A stretch of DNA of 64,000 nt from Gemmatimonadota bacterium (lineage in GTDB: Bacteria; JBHIER01; G020348925), in assembly GCA_020348925.1 (NCBI GenBank), contig CP070758.1, positions 4,245,003 to 4,309,002 on the forward strand, in the 5' to 3' direction. The number at the start of each line of letters is the position of its first letter. The first letter of the stretch is position 1. The notes beneath the pieces are model-generated. The model made no database searches. It was not told the origin of the DNA and worked only from the letters and a program-made list of their open reading frames with translations. The position numbers and the translations under genes were made by a program. Below are positions 27,496 to 38,500 of this stretch, piece by piece.

Positions 27496-27949
27496 TCCAT
27501 CACCTCCTTTTCGACCTGGAACTGTTACGATATGATTATTGAAGAGATCAATTGATATCAACCAATTAATTCGCAAATATTATACCAAGATTGGTTTAAA
27601 TAATTGGGAGGGTCTAACGCATTGGGAGAGAGAAAGAATACTCTTTCTATTAACTAATGACAGAAAAAAAGGGGGTATTTAAAATGCAATATTTGCGTTG
27701 ATGTGCATTATTTCATTTTGCGCATACCTTTAAAAAGGGCATTGTCACGGTAAGAAAGTCCCCTACTTAGAAAAATTAAAATTTTTCGCTCAAATTTGTT
27801 TAGCCTTTGGCGTTTGTATACCTTTTGGGGTTTCCTGTTTAACCTACAGAAGGTCAATCTTCAGCAAAGAGATCTTCGTTTGTCCGGTTAATTTCTGTCA
27901 TTTTTGGTTGAAATATACTCTTGCCGTGACTTTGCAAAAGTGATTATTT

Positions 27950-27975
27950 TCTTTGATAACACTCGCTTTTGGTGG
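27950..27975 (+). repeat. 26-bp dispersed repeat, copy 2
   Basis: It matches 23383-23408 at 25 of 26 positions, in the same orientation, 4.5 kb away. Confidence 0.6.
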
Positions 27976-28563
27976 TTCTAATTGTAACCCCTATATATAG
28001 TATTCTATGAATCTCCTTAAGGTCACATATCAAGCATTTTTTCGGTGCATTTTCTGAGATCTGATCAGATTGCGAAATTTCCCCAGAAACATGCATTTCC
28101 TATTTCACCCGAAAAGTAATTGTTATCTTTGATATTTCACTCTTATCTTAAGTTACTCTATAATATTCCCCAAACTCCTTGAGAATACCGGCAAGATTTT
28201 CACCGTATCACTGACACGTTTTGTACAGGCGGAGTTGGGTACATCCTACTTTTTCGCCGCCCTATGCTCTTCGGAGCAATGAAGGGTATACCCGATCAGT
28301 TTGTGACCGTTTATGGATCCATTTCCGGCAGTGAAGTAGGCGGAAAGTTCTTGGGCGTGTGCATGCGATCCCTCTTTTGCTGAGGCACAACACTCGCCAC
28401 GATGAATCGTTGCACTCCAGAGACCTGCACGATGGATTGAAAAAAGAAGAGCGTGAAATGATGTATTTCTTCAGATCTTTCACCTGCTTCGATTTTCAGA
28501 TTTTCGAAGCCTCAAAAACTCCGAGAGTAGTGCTTCTTTGATGAAGATAGTATAAAGGATCGA

Positions 28564-30432
28564 TCAAAGTTTATCAAGAACCCACTCGATCTGAAGCTCC
28601 CAGAGTTTCTCCGGTGTCGGGATTCCGTTCTCCGGGTCCCAGCCCATCATCTTGTAGTACGTCCGAATGGCCTCCTTCATCTCCTTGGGATCGAGAGCCA
28701 CGCCTTTGAGAGGTCCCCGCTCGAAAGGCTGGAACATTCTCGGAGGCAGCTTATCGTCATCCGGTGTCAGCCCCTGAATCACATTGAAAGCTCTTGCCAG
28801 AGTGATCGCTCGCTCTCCGACTTTCATCCCTTCCCAGACCGACGTGCTCCAGCCCGTGGCGGCTCCGACGGCCTGCATGATCTGCTGCGGCGAGAAGGGA
28901 ATGAAGACGCACATGGGCGCTGAATCGCACAGGTTCTGCCACTGCTGGCGGTAGATGAACATGGCCACCTTGCGGGGGCTCAGGTCGGAGGCCGGCAGCG
29001 GCTCGATAATACCCAAGGGTTTGGATTGCTCGAAACGACCGCTGGGACTATCGAAGTAGGTGTCCTGAAAACCGGTGCCGTGATCGCCCCCGTGAGAAGC
29101 CACGGCATAGCCAAGCCCGGTGCCGGGCTTCAGCCTGGCCTCGTGCATGCCCATGTCGACCCCCTTGACCTGATGGGCATATTGTAAGGCCTCCGGGCCG
29201 ATCTTCTCCGCCGCGCGACGGCTTCCCTCTGCCAGCAGATCCCCAATGCCGTCCCGTTGGGCAATCCGCGCGACCGTCTCGAGCATCGCCTCGGCGTTCC
29301 CAAAGGTCAACTCCATGCCGTTCGTATCGACCTTTGTCAACAAACCGTTCTCAAAACATTCCATGGCGAAGGCGATGGTGCTTCCCATCGAAATAGTATC
29401 CAGGGAGTTGGCCTGACACAGGTGATGAGCCCGGGCAATGGCCTTGACGTCGTCGATACCGCAGTTGGCCCCCAGGGCTGCCAAGGTCTCGTATTCCGGA
29501 CCACCGTATGCCGGATCAACCGTGTAAGGCTCCCTCACCCGGACAATCTTTTTGCACCGAATGGGACAGCCGGGACACCCTTTCATGCCAATGCGGATAG
29601 TATCGCGAACGGCCTGTGCGGAGATTCTGTCCGTACCCTCGAAGATACCGTCGCGCCAGTTGCGGGTGGGCATGTTGCCTGTTTCGAGCGATTCGAGCAT
29701 GTCACTGCCGGTGCCAAAATCGTGGAGCGCCTTGGCCTGTTTTCTGAAATGTTTGGCAAGCCACCTGTTCACACCTTTGACGCCCTCGGCCTTGAACATC
29801 TTCGGTCGCTGTCTCCCTTTGACAGCCACCGCCTTCAAATTTTTCGAGCCCATGACAGCACCCATGCCGGTGCGCCCGACGGCGCCGTGGAGATCATGAA
29901 TGACGCAGGCGAATCGGACCAGGTTTTCCCCCCCCGGTCCAATCTGTGCCACACGTATGTCATCGTCATGGTGATTCTTATGAATCACGGCCTGACACTC
30001 TTTCGTCTCCAAGCCCCACAGGTGCCCCGCATCCCGCATCTCGACCTGTCCGTTTTTCACCCAGAGATACATGGGTTGTTTTGCTCTGCCTTCCACAATG
30101 ATGGCGTCGAAACCGGCTCTTTTCAACTCAGCCCCCCAGTACCAGCCGACCTCTCCCTTGCCGAAGCCTCCGGACAACGGTGACTTTGCCCCTACGACAT
30201 GGCGGGCGGCACCGGCCAGAGGCATACCGGTCAGAGGGCCTGCGGCGAAGACGAGCTTATTGTCAGGTCCCAAGGGATCCACATCGGAACGCAATTCCTC
30301 CACCAGAATCCGTCCGATAAAACCAACGCCGCCGAGATAACGCCGGTAGAATAATTCGTCCCGATTCTCGACAGAGGCGGACTCGTCCGTCAGATTGACC
30401 CGAAGTATCTTGCCGGTATATGCCCAATCCAA
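28564..30432 (-). CDS. aor: Tungsten-dependent aldehyde:ferredoxin oxidoreductase (AOR)
   Basis: 622 residues from a TTG start at 30432. This start has GGAGG 7 nt upstream and begins 'LDWAYTGKILRVNLT', which is where AOR proteins begin; the open frame further upstream is not coding. AOR oxidises aldehydes to acids with ferredoxin, using a tungsten-bispterin cofactor and a [4Fe-4S] cluster. Cluster ligands are C286-x2-C289-x3-C293 ('GCPGCPIRC') and probably C508 ('DSAPMCVF'), close to the Pyrococcus pattern. 'GGEN', 'AVMGSKNLKAVAVKG' and 'GVDMGMHEARLKPG' are further family blocks. It starts 52 bp after a DUF362-ferredoxin gene and is probably co-transcribed with it, so that protein may carry electrons for AOR. 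Confidence 0.93.
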   Translation of the reverse strand: MDWAYTGKILRVNLTDESASVENRDELFYRRYLGGVGFIGRILVEELRSDVDPLGPDNKLVFAAGPLTGMPLAGAARHVVGAKSPLSGGFGKGEVGWYWGAELKRAGFDAIIVEGRAKQPMYLWVKNGQVEMRDAGHLWGLETKECQAVIHKNHHDDDIRVAQIGPGGENLVRFACVIHDLHGAVGRTGMGAVMGSKNLKAVAVKGRQRPKMFKAEGVKGVNRWLAKHFRKQAKALHDFGTGSDMLESLETGNMPTRNWRDGIFEGTDRISAQAVRDTIRIGMKGCPGCPIRCKKIVRVREPYTVDPAYGGPEYETLAALGANCGIDDVKAIARAHHLCQANSLDTISMGSTIAFAMECFENGLLTKVDTNGMELTFGNAEAMLETVARIAQRDGIGDLLAEGSRRAAEKIGPEALQYAHQVKGVDMGMHEARLKPGTGLGYAVASHGGDHGTGFQDTYFDSPSGRFEQSKPLGIIEPLPASDLSPRKVAMFIYRQQWQNLCDSAPMCVFIPFSPQQIMQAVGAATGWSTSVWEGMKVGERAITLARAFNVIQGLTPDDDKLPPRMFQPFERGPLKGVALDPKEMKEAIRTYYKMMGWDPENGIPTPEKLWELQIEWVLDKL

Positions 30433-30484
30433 GATGGAACCTCCTTTCGATAAAAAACATGAAAAGTTGGACGCACCATGTATC

Positions 30485-31627
30485 TCATTCTTCGCTCGCA
30501 CAGTGTGGCTCCGGCGCACGATCCAATGGCACCAAGGTATAATCCCGGGAGCCGAGACCGATCCTCTCCGCATACTCGATGATGTCGTAGGGATAGATGT
30601 CAGGCCATAAGGTCTGCCATTTGTCGTCATCCTTCGGGGTTTTTTCAGACAGAGCCGAATTCGGTAGAGGTGCGTGCTCGTTGACGAGGTCGAGAGCGGC
30701 CTGGTCGATGGCCACAGGATCGTCGGAGGCCAGAATGCCCAGATCCGGAACGATGGGGGCATCGGCCCAACGGTTGCAGTCACAATCCGGAGTGATCTCG
30801 GTCAGAAAGCTCATGTAGCCGAATTTCGCCCGCGAGTGGCGGACGATTCCCAGGGCGTACTCGGCCATCTTTTCGTGCATCTCGTGCGTCGCCTCGCGGG
30901 GTGCGGTGATGGCCTCACAGGGGCAGACGTGGGTACATTCCAGACACCCCATGCATAATTCCCGCGAGAGAACGGCCGCCCCGCCCACGACCCGGATGGC
31001 GCCGGCAGGACAGTGTTCGACGCACTCGCCGCATGCGCTGCAGCGCTCGGGGTCAACCTGGGGGAGATCCTTGCAGTGCATCTCCTGCTTGCCTCTGCGG
31101 CTGGCGCAGCCCATGGCGACATTCTTGATCGTGCCGCCGAACCCGTGGGAGATATGGCCCTTGAAGTGGGTCGCAACAATGACGGCGTTTGAGTAGTAGA
31201 TATCCGATGCGATGTGGATCGTATCGAAATAATTGAAGTCGACCGGAACGTCGACGGTACTGTGGCCCAACAGGCCATCGGCCACCAGAATGGGCGCACC
31301 GACGACAGGGTAAGCGAAGCCATTGGTGATGGCCGTGTTGAGATGGTCGACCGCGTTCGTTCGTGTGCGGATATAGAGCGTCCCGCTGTCAGTCAGGTAC
31401 GGTTTCCCGCCGAGCTCTTTGATTCTATCCACTATTTGGCGAATGAACAGGGGACGGATGAAGGCCGTGTTGCCCTGCTCACCAAAATGCAGTTTCACGG
31501 CAACCAGGTCATCCGGCTGGACAAACGTGCCGAAACCGGCCCGATCGAAGAGCCAGCGGATCTTATGCAGCAGTCCTTCATCCTGTTTTCTCGATCTCAT
31601 ATCCGCAAAGTATACAGTACTTGACAT
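30485..31627 (-). CDS. DUF362 protein with 2x[4Fe-4S] ferredoxin insert
   Basis: 380 residues, with AGGAGG 5 nt before the ATG. A DUF362 fold ('VAVKLHFGEQGNTAFIRP', 'HFKGHISHGFGGTIKNVAMG') is interrupted at about residues 190-240 by a bacterial-type ferredoxin. The two clusters are 'CSACGECVEHCP' and 'CMGCLECTHVCP'. The C-terminal part has 'ILASDDPVAIDQAALDLVN'. It is cytoplasmic, with no signal peptide. Directly upstream of AOR in the same operon, it is a plausible redox partner or maturation factor. Unlike the DUF362 protein at 1481-4510, it keeps its Cys clusters. Confidence 0.9.
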   Translation of the reverse strand: MSSTVYFADMRSRKQDEGLLHKIRWLFDRAGFGTFVQPDDLVAVKLHFGEQGNTAFIRPLFIRQIVDRIKELGGKPYLTDSGTLYIRTRTNAVDHLNTAITNGFAYPVVGAPILVADGLLGHSTVDVPVDFNYFDTIHIASDIYYSNAVIVATHFKGHISHGFGGTIKNVAMGCASRRGKQEMHCKDLPQVDPERCSACGECVEHCPAGAIRVVGGAAVLSRELCMGCLECTHVCPCEAITAPREATHEMHEKMAEYALGIVRHSRAKFGYMSFLTEITPDCDCNRWADAPIVPDLGILASDDPVAIDQAALDLVNEHAPLPNSALSEKTPKDDDKWQTLWPDIYPYDIIEYAERIGLGSRDYTLVPLDRAPEPHCASEE

Positions 31628-32253
31628 GTTTGCCTCCTGTCATGTGCTCGTCTCATCCCAAATACGCTACAACCATGCGTCCACCTCAACGCTATGGTCG
31701 TATGACATCTTCTCCCAATTACCAGTCTCGTGTCAGGAATTTCTGACCGGAAGGGTTGCAAATGCAATGCGAAAACAGCCCTATTTTTATACTTTTTAAT
31801 ATAACGCTTCCGAATCCAAATTGCAAGTTCAGCCACCATAATCAATTATAAGTAAGCAGCTTGCATCAACAGAGCGGCTGCCGTCACGGCTCGGGGAGAG
31901 ACGAAAGCTGTGAACATGGAGCGGTTCGGTAGCATCGTACCGGGATTCACATCTTTCCTTTTCTGATAGAACATTTTGCCGACCTGTGATTGCGAGCTTG
32001 GTTATACAAGCTTTTGTATTTTAATGAGAAAGGGATTCTCCTTGGGGGTAATCCCTGAACGCGGGAGCGTGCCTTGCAAGTCGGGACGGCCACTCATGTT
32101 GTGGCAATTGTTCATGTCAGAGATCGCTCAGGACTCGCCCGTGTACTGTTCAAGGTCAGGAAATCACAGAGACTACTCTTTGGGAAGGATCTCACACGGA
32201 ACACATGCGTCTAAAAGGTAACATTGCTTTTTCGAAGACCGAGAAAAAAGGAC
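31628..32253. other. Intergenic region left of the structured RNA
   Basis: About 600 bp between the divergent DUF362-ferredoxin gene and the RNA promoter. A small GGGATT...AATCCC hairpin lies near 32031-32060. An 81-codon frame at 31976-32221 has no ribosome site and no recognisable motif. I see no supported gene. Confidence 0.45.
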
Positions 32254-32282
32254 TTGACAAATATAATGGAACTCTTTAATTT
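32254..32282 (+). promoter_or_regulatory. Promoter for the structured RNA
   Basis: TTGACA at 32254-32259 is followed after 17 bp by TAATTT (32277-32282) and a G, close to the TAnnTTTG box of Bacteroidota-type promoters. Transcription would start near 32290, just ahead of the folded RNA. Confidence 0.5.
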
Positions 32283-32289
32283 GTAAATG

Positions 32290-32520
32290 TGTTGTATTGA
32301 AGGAATCCAAATTATACGTTGAAAAGGAGGCTGGTGCCTATATCCGTTCGTTAAGGGAGTTGGTTGCTACGTAAAAGAGGTCGGAATTGACCTCTCAAGC
32401 AAGAATAAACGTCAGGTAGTTCAGTGAGCAACCAAGGCCTTTGAACGAACGATGGGTGTACAGCCTTTTTATCATATTATCTTATCAAAGGCCAGGTTGC
32501 CCAAATCTGGCCTTTTTTTG
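32290..32520 (+). ncRNA. Candidate structured non-coding RNA, 6S-like long hairpin
   Basis: The segment folds into one long rod. An outer helix pairs 32324-32333 with 32461-32470, and GTGCCTAT (32334-32341) pairs with 32452-32459. CGTTCGTT (32345-32352) pairs perfectly with AACGAACG (32444-32451), and AAGGG pairs with CCTTT. TGGTTGCT (32361-32368) pairs perfectly with AGCAACCA (32427-32434). An inner hairpin is AGAGGTC-GGAATT-GACCTCT (32376-32395). ACGT/ACGT (32369-32372, 32409-32412) can close a junction with a 30-nt single-stranded arm. It ends at an intrinsic terminator and lies between a promoter and sprA. Size and rod shape resemble 6S RNA, but the central bubble can close, so a leader regulator of sprA or an unknown class is equally possible. 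Confidence 0.55.
32487..32519 (+). terminator. Intrinsic terminator between RNA and sprA
   Basis: AAAGGCCAG pairs with CTGGCCTTT around an 11-nt loop, followed by a run of seven T. It lies 56 bp before the sprA start, so sprA is either transcribed separately or controlled by this terminator. Confidence 0.8.
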
Positions 32521-32574
32521 TGCAGGCCTTGAGGACGCAATCGAACGTAAACCGTACGTCTATCGCTGAAATCC

Positions 32575-35500
32575 ATGGAAAGATACGGCGACATTCCGGT
32601 TGAGTCGGACAAGACCACGGTTTCTTTGTGGATCCCCCCGAAGGAGCTTTTTCTTGTTCTTCTCCTCTCTTTTTTCTCACTGGTCTCTTCATCCTCGTGG
32701 GGAAGTATTACTGTTCCTCCCCTCAATGGAGTGGCAGACCGTGCCGTGAGCCTCTGGGACACGGCTCCCCTGAAACCTTTGAGCATAGCCTATCCTTCAG
32801 TTCCGGCCTTAATTGTGAATACCAAGGGGTTCACAAGGGATATCTCGGTTGACCCGGAAAAGAGGATTATTACCTTAAAGGAGACGGTGCATGGTCTCGA
32901 GTTGAAAAGACCCCTCATTTTCGAATTGAACACATTCGTCAAAGTAAAATCCTTGGAGGCGTTACCCAGGTTGCTGCGGGAGGAGCGCCGGAAAGCCCTG
33001 ACCGAGGAGCAGGCCGCCGGGACGAAGAGGGCTGGTATCAATATCGACATCCCGGTAAAATTTCCAAAGGCGTTATCTCGCATTATCGGTGAGGGGGGCG
33101 GTCTCAAAATTACGGGGTACAGGAAAATCAATTTCTCCGGGCGGAGCGAGTGGACGGAGGGGGACGTGCTCACGGCCACGCACCGCCCCTCGAAATTTCC
33201 CTCCCTCGTCATGGAACAGCGATCGCAATTCAAGATCGAAGGGACCATCGGTGAGAAGATACATGTCTATGTCGATCAGGATTCGGAGCGGATGACAGAA
33301 TTGGAGAATGCCATCCGAATCAACTACAAAGGCTCGGAGGATGAGATCGTCCAGGAGATCCAGGCGGGCAATACGTCCCTGTCCCTGCCCGGTACACAAT
33401 TCGTCAGTTTCAGCCAGCAGAACAAAGGGCTCTTCGGGATCAAGGCCTCGGCCAAAATCGGTCCGGTCGATCTCGTGGCCATCGCCAGCCAGGATAAGGG
33501 AGCGGGACAAAGAAAGTCCTTCCAGGCCGGGGCCGAGAGCTCGGCCGATAAAATTCCGGACTATCGCTACGATACAAGCCGCTATTTTTTTCTGGATGCG
33601 ATGTATGTGAAGAACTACTACGAGAACTACACCCAGGATTGGAAACACATTGCTGCTAACGAAAGAATCGACAGCCTCGAGGTCTTCATCGATGACAACA
33701 TAAACAACGACCTGGAGGGAAGGGGCAAGCTTGCCGACGCTGTTGTGAATCCACAATCTGATGACACGACGACATTCGACGACATAGGGGACGATGAAAA
33801 CCATCATGGATACTTCGACCTTTTGGACCCCGACGAATACTTTGTGCAGAAGGATCTGGGCTACATTCGGCTCAATTCGACCATAACCGGGGAAAAGACC
33901 TTGGCTGTGAGATACAAACTGGTGAACAGTACAACCTGGGTCGGCACGGCACCGAGCGATACGAGCAGCGACTTGCTATTGAAGTTGATCAGACCGGGGA
34001 GTCCACGGCCCAGCCATGATACCTGGGATCTCTCATGGAAGAACGTTTACTCCCTGGGAAGAATATCCGAGGACGGTTTGGACATAAAAATTTACTTCGA
34101 CACAGCCGGCGAGGAGGATGACGACTCACAGGGCGGTGACAAATACGTGACCATCATGGGACTCGATAAGTACAACAATGCAAATCCCGGCACACAGCTA
34201 CCGGACAATCTGTTTGACGCGTTCGACAGATCTCTCGTCAATTATGAACTTGGTGAGCTCCACTTTCCCCAGCAACGGCCCTTTGCTCCTGATACCGCCC
34301 TTTTTGGGATTCCTCTCAACACGCCTGTTCCGGAGATCTATGATGAGTCCAATACTACCCTTCGACAACAGGCCACTAAGTATTACATCGCCGTTGAATC
34401 GCAAACGCGGAAGACGTCTTACAGCCTGGGCATCAATATCATTGAGGGCTCGGAGGTGGTCAAGCTCAACGGGCGGGCGCTCCAGAGGAACAAGGATTAC
34501 AACATCATCTATGAGGTCGGTCAGATCACGTTTTTGACGGATGAGGCCATGGATCCCTCTGCGGATATTACGGTGGACTACGAGTATGCGCCCTTTTTCA
34601 TGCCGGAGAAAAAGACTCTGTTGGGCTTTCGAGCCGACTATTCCTTCTGGGAGGACGCGTCCTGGGGAGCGACTTTTCTGTATCGGAGTGAAAGCACCAT
34701 AGACCGCCGTATCCGCCTGGGTCAGGAGCCCTCGCGGGCCATCGTCTGGGACTCCGACATTCACCTCAATTTCGAGCCCCAGATTCTGACGGACATGGTG
34801 GATGCCCTGCCCTTCGTGCGGACCAATGCGCCGTCGGCTCTCAAAATCGACGGTGAGGTCGCCCAGAGCTTGCCCAACTCGAACACAAAGGGCGATGCCT
34901 ACGTGGACGATTTCGACGGCAGTAAGAATACGACGAGCTTGGGAGTCATGAGGGGCCACTGGACTCTGGCCAGCCCACCGAGTTCCGATGATCCTGTCAG
35001 GGGTCAATACTCGATCTGGAGTCGTTGGCAGTCCTTTTACTGGTACAATCCTTACACACAGGTGAGTGTAACGGATATCTGGCCTGAAAAAGAGGTCCTC
35101 GGCCGGGAGAACAAGACCCACGTGCTGACCCTCGAGTTCACACCCAAATCAGATCCCATCTATAACCCAAATCCGGCCAACTCCTGGGCCGGAGTGATGC
35201 GGGCGCTCTCTCAGGGGAACTACAATCAGTCGCTCAACAAGTACCTCGAAGTCTGGGTGCAGGGATCCAGCGGCCAAGTGAACATCGATCTCGGTCTCAT
35301 CAGCGAGGACGTCATTCCCAACGGCAAGCTCGATTCCGAGGATATTGGTGCGGATACTGGAGTGGGAGATGGAATCCTGGACAAAGATCCCGACGAAGAT
35401 GTAGGAATGGACGGTATGGCCGACGGCGACCCAAGAGCCGTTGCTGCCGGGGGAGATTTCTGGGATATTGACAGTATCGGCTCGAAACAGGCTTGGGAAC

Positions 35501-38500
35501 CATACAGTAACGATAACTGGAACTACAACAACAAGAATATTTACACGCAAATTAACGGTACCGAGGGAAACCGGGACGATTACGACAGGGCACAACGGCC
35601 GGACACCGAGGACATTAACGGGAAATCGTTGCTGGAAACAGAGAACGCCTTCTTCAGATATTCCTTTTCTCTGGAAGAGGACAGTCCGGATACGGTTTAC
35701 GTGGCCGGCGGTGATCCGAATGTCCCATGGAGAACGAGATGGCGCCTCTACCGCATTCCGCTGGCCCAGGCATCCGATACGGTCGGAGCGGCGGATATGG
35801 AACAAATTCGGTTTGCCCGGATCTGGATCACCGGAGTCGCGCGTCCCACAACAATAAGTCTGGCCGCCATCGACATCGTCGGCAACGACTGGTTGGAGGA
35901 TGGGATCGAGCCCGCCGCCCTTGTCTCCATCGATGAAACCTTCTCCGTGGCCGTGAAGAATACACACGATAATCCTGAGCCCGACTACATACCACCGCCC
36001 GGTGTCGAGGGTGTCAAAGACGCGGTCACCGGACTCAGGCAGATGGAGCAGTCGCTGGTGTTGATGTTTGAGAACCTCGCACCAGGCCATTCCGGCTCGG
36101 CGAGTCAGGACTACTCCACCCAGGCGAAAGATTTTACCCAATATCGAACGCTCCGCATGTACGTTCATGGCAATCTCCGCAGTTCCGCGGGGGTCGACAT
36201 AGGGGTGGCTGAATTCTTCTTCCGGTTCGGGGCCGATGCCAAGAACTACTATGAGTATCACACCATGATCTACCCCGGCTGGGATCCGCGCAATGAGGTC
36301 AACATCGAATTTGATGATCTGACGAACCTCAAGTACCAGAAGCTGGAATCCGGCAATACCGAGGGAGATACGACGGACGGTCACTTCACCGTCATGGGAA
36401 AGCCCTCTCTTTCCGCCATAAAAAAGCTTACTGCCGGTGTGAAGAGCGTCTCGTTCCATCCGGTTCAAAAGGGGATCGGCACACCCAGGAGGGAGGAGAC
36501 CATCTCCGGTGAAGTGTGGATCGATGAGCTGCGGCTGTCCAATGCGAGGGACGATCCGGGACTGGCCAGTAGGCTGACAGTGAATGCAACCCTGGCCGAT
36601 TTGGGCGGAGTTACGTTCAATATGAGCAGAACGGACGCCGAGTTCCAATCCTTAGGAGCTGGCTCTCGCTCCGACGCCCAAAAGACTGCCAAATCGGACG
36701 AGAGTATCCAGGGAAATCTCAACGCGGACAAGTTTCTGCCTGAGAAGTGGGGGATTTCTCTGCCCGTTTCAGGAAGCTACAGTAAGACGACGCAGTTGCC
36801 GAAGTTACAAAAGGGTTCCGATGTGAACCTGACCAGCGACGAACAGTGGAGGCAGCGAACCGAAAATATCAGTAAAAGTGGTCGAATCAGCTTCAGCAAG
36901 ACGAAGCCGTCGTCTTTCTGGCTGTTGGGATTAACCCTCGATCGAATGAAAGTTTCAGCTTCGGGTTCGGAGAAAGAGGGGCGTTCGACGACCAATCCCT
37001 ACAGCCTGACCCGACAGTTGAGTGGCTCTTTCTCTTATAACTTACAGTCGAAGAAAGATCTGTCGCTCTCCCCCTTGGCTTGGACCGCCTCCAAGTTTGT
37101 GCCGAAGTTCATCTCGGAGACAAAAATAACCCTCATACCATCAAACATAAGTTTTGACACGAGTATCAACCAGACGCGGACCCAGAAAGTGGACCGTCAT
37201 GACATACTCACGTCAAATTTTTCGCGGAAGACGACACAAAAAGTGAACAGCAGCATGAATCCCTTCGGTTCGGTATCGGCCAATTATTCCTTTAACAGGG
37301 GCTTTGACAGCCAGAGAGCTCAGGTGATGAGACTGAGATTTGGTCGGGAGACGGACCGAACGCAATCGCTCTCTCTAACCTATAAACCGCCGTTTCTCAA
37401 GTGGTTGGGTCCAAACTACTCTTACCGGATCAACTATCACGAAAAGGAGAATACGAAAGTAAAACCGCAGGAGATAGATACAACTTCTACTTCTACGAGA
37501 GAGTTTGGACTGGACGCCGACAACAGTATCAGCCACTCGATTGGGGCCAGCCTGAATGTCTCGCAGTTTTTAACCTCTCTGGGCGCGCCGAAGAAGGATG
37601 AGAAAATCGGACTTCTTTCGTACAAGAGAGTACTCGGAACATTGAAGTATGTCACCGATCGTTTTCAGAGTGTCTCCGCGTCCTTTCAGAAGGATCGGAG
37701 ATCGAACTGGTTCAGCTTGCTGGGACGCCCCACCTTGGACTATCAGTTCGGATTCAGTAGTGAACCTGGCATTGGGTCAGATCCCAATTTGACCGGCCAG
37801 ACCCACACCAGCTCTTCAGGTCAGGGCTGGAGCGCCAAATCGGGCTTGAATCTCATGGCCGGAGTGAACGTAAGCACCAGCATCTCCTCTGACAATAAAT
37901 CGACGGTCTCCTCAACCGGACGGTCGGATTCCCGGACGATGACGTTTCCCCAAGTCAGTACACGATGGGGAGACTTTGGTAAGCTCTATCTCATCAGGAA
38001 CCTTGTCCAGAGTTCGAGCCTCGATTTCAGCTATACCGAGAAAAAAACCGAGGAGGGCACGGACAATTTCAAGGTGCTCCGCTCCGAGTCGGTCAACAAG
38101 AATTTTTCGCCGCTTTTCTCCTGGTCCGCCACGTGGGCCAAGAACCTGAGCTCCACCCTGACGAGCAATCGAACGGAGACGGTCAACACCGATCATCAAC
38201 GAGATACGGAAACGGTCCAGACGAACTCGTCCCTGCGGGCCTCGTTCAAATACAGCTTCAGTGCACCGCAAGGGATTACACTCCCGCTCTTCGGAAAAGT
38301 GAAATTTCAGAGTAATTTGAACGTGAATCTCGATTTCAAACTCGATAACACGAAAAACATAACAAAGAATGCGGCCAACCCGGTCACAAAGGATGATCAA
38401 ACACGATCCATCTCTCTGGGCGGAAGCTACACCTTCAGCAAGAAAGTGAAGGGCGGGCTGAAGGTCGAAATAAGTGATCGGCACGACCGCAAGACAGACA

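Larger units (their letters stand above)
27313..28563. other. Long A+T-rich intergenic region with leader-like elements
   Basis: No convincing gene is seen in 1.25 kb. It contains a possible 12-codon leader frame (27457-27495, minus) with a good ribosome site, the second copy of the 26-bp repeat (27950-27975), and 'CGTGACTTTGCA' at about 27924. The minus-strand stretch 28262-28450 reads as protein-like in one frame ('HAQELSAYFTAGNGSINGHK', ending 'HRAAKK' and a stop). That could be a gene remnant, but I do not recognise it. Confidence 0.45.

Noticed and set aside
28262..28483. Minus-strand frame with several Cys and Trp residues
   Set aside because: Protein-like in one frame only near the end, with no start signal and no known family; may be debris.
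30433..30783. Open N-terminal extension of 117 codons on AOR
   Set aside because: It has no similarity to AOR, and a TTG with GGAGG at 30432 sits exactly where AOR proteins begin.
31976..32221. 81-codon frame before the structured RNA
   Set aside because: No ribosome site, no family and irregular composition; probably chance.
32290..32486. SRP RNA, tmRNA or RNase P RNA
   Set aside because: The hallmark sequences of these RNAs (SRP GGAAGCAGC-type apical loop, tmRNA tRNA-like ends, RNase P conserved cores) are not present.
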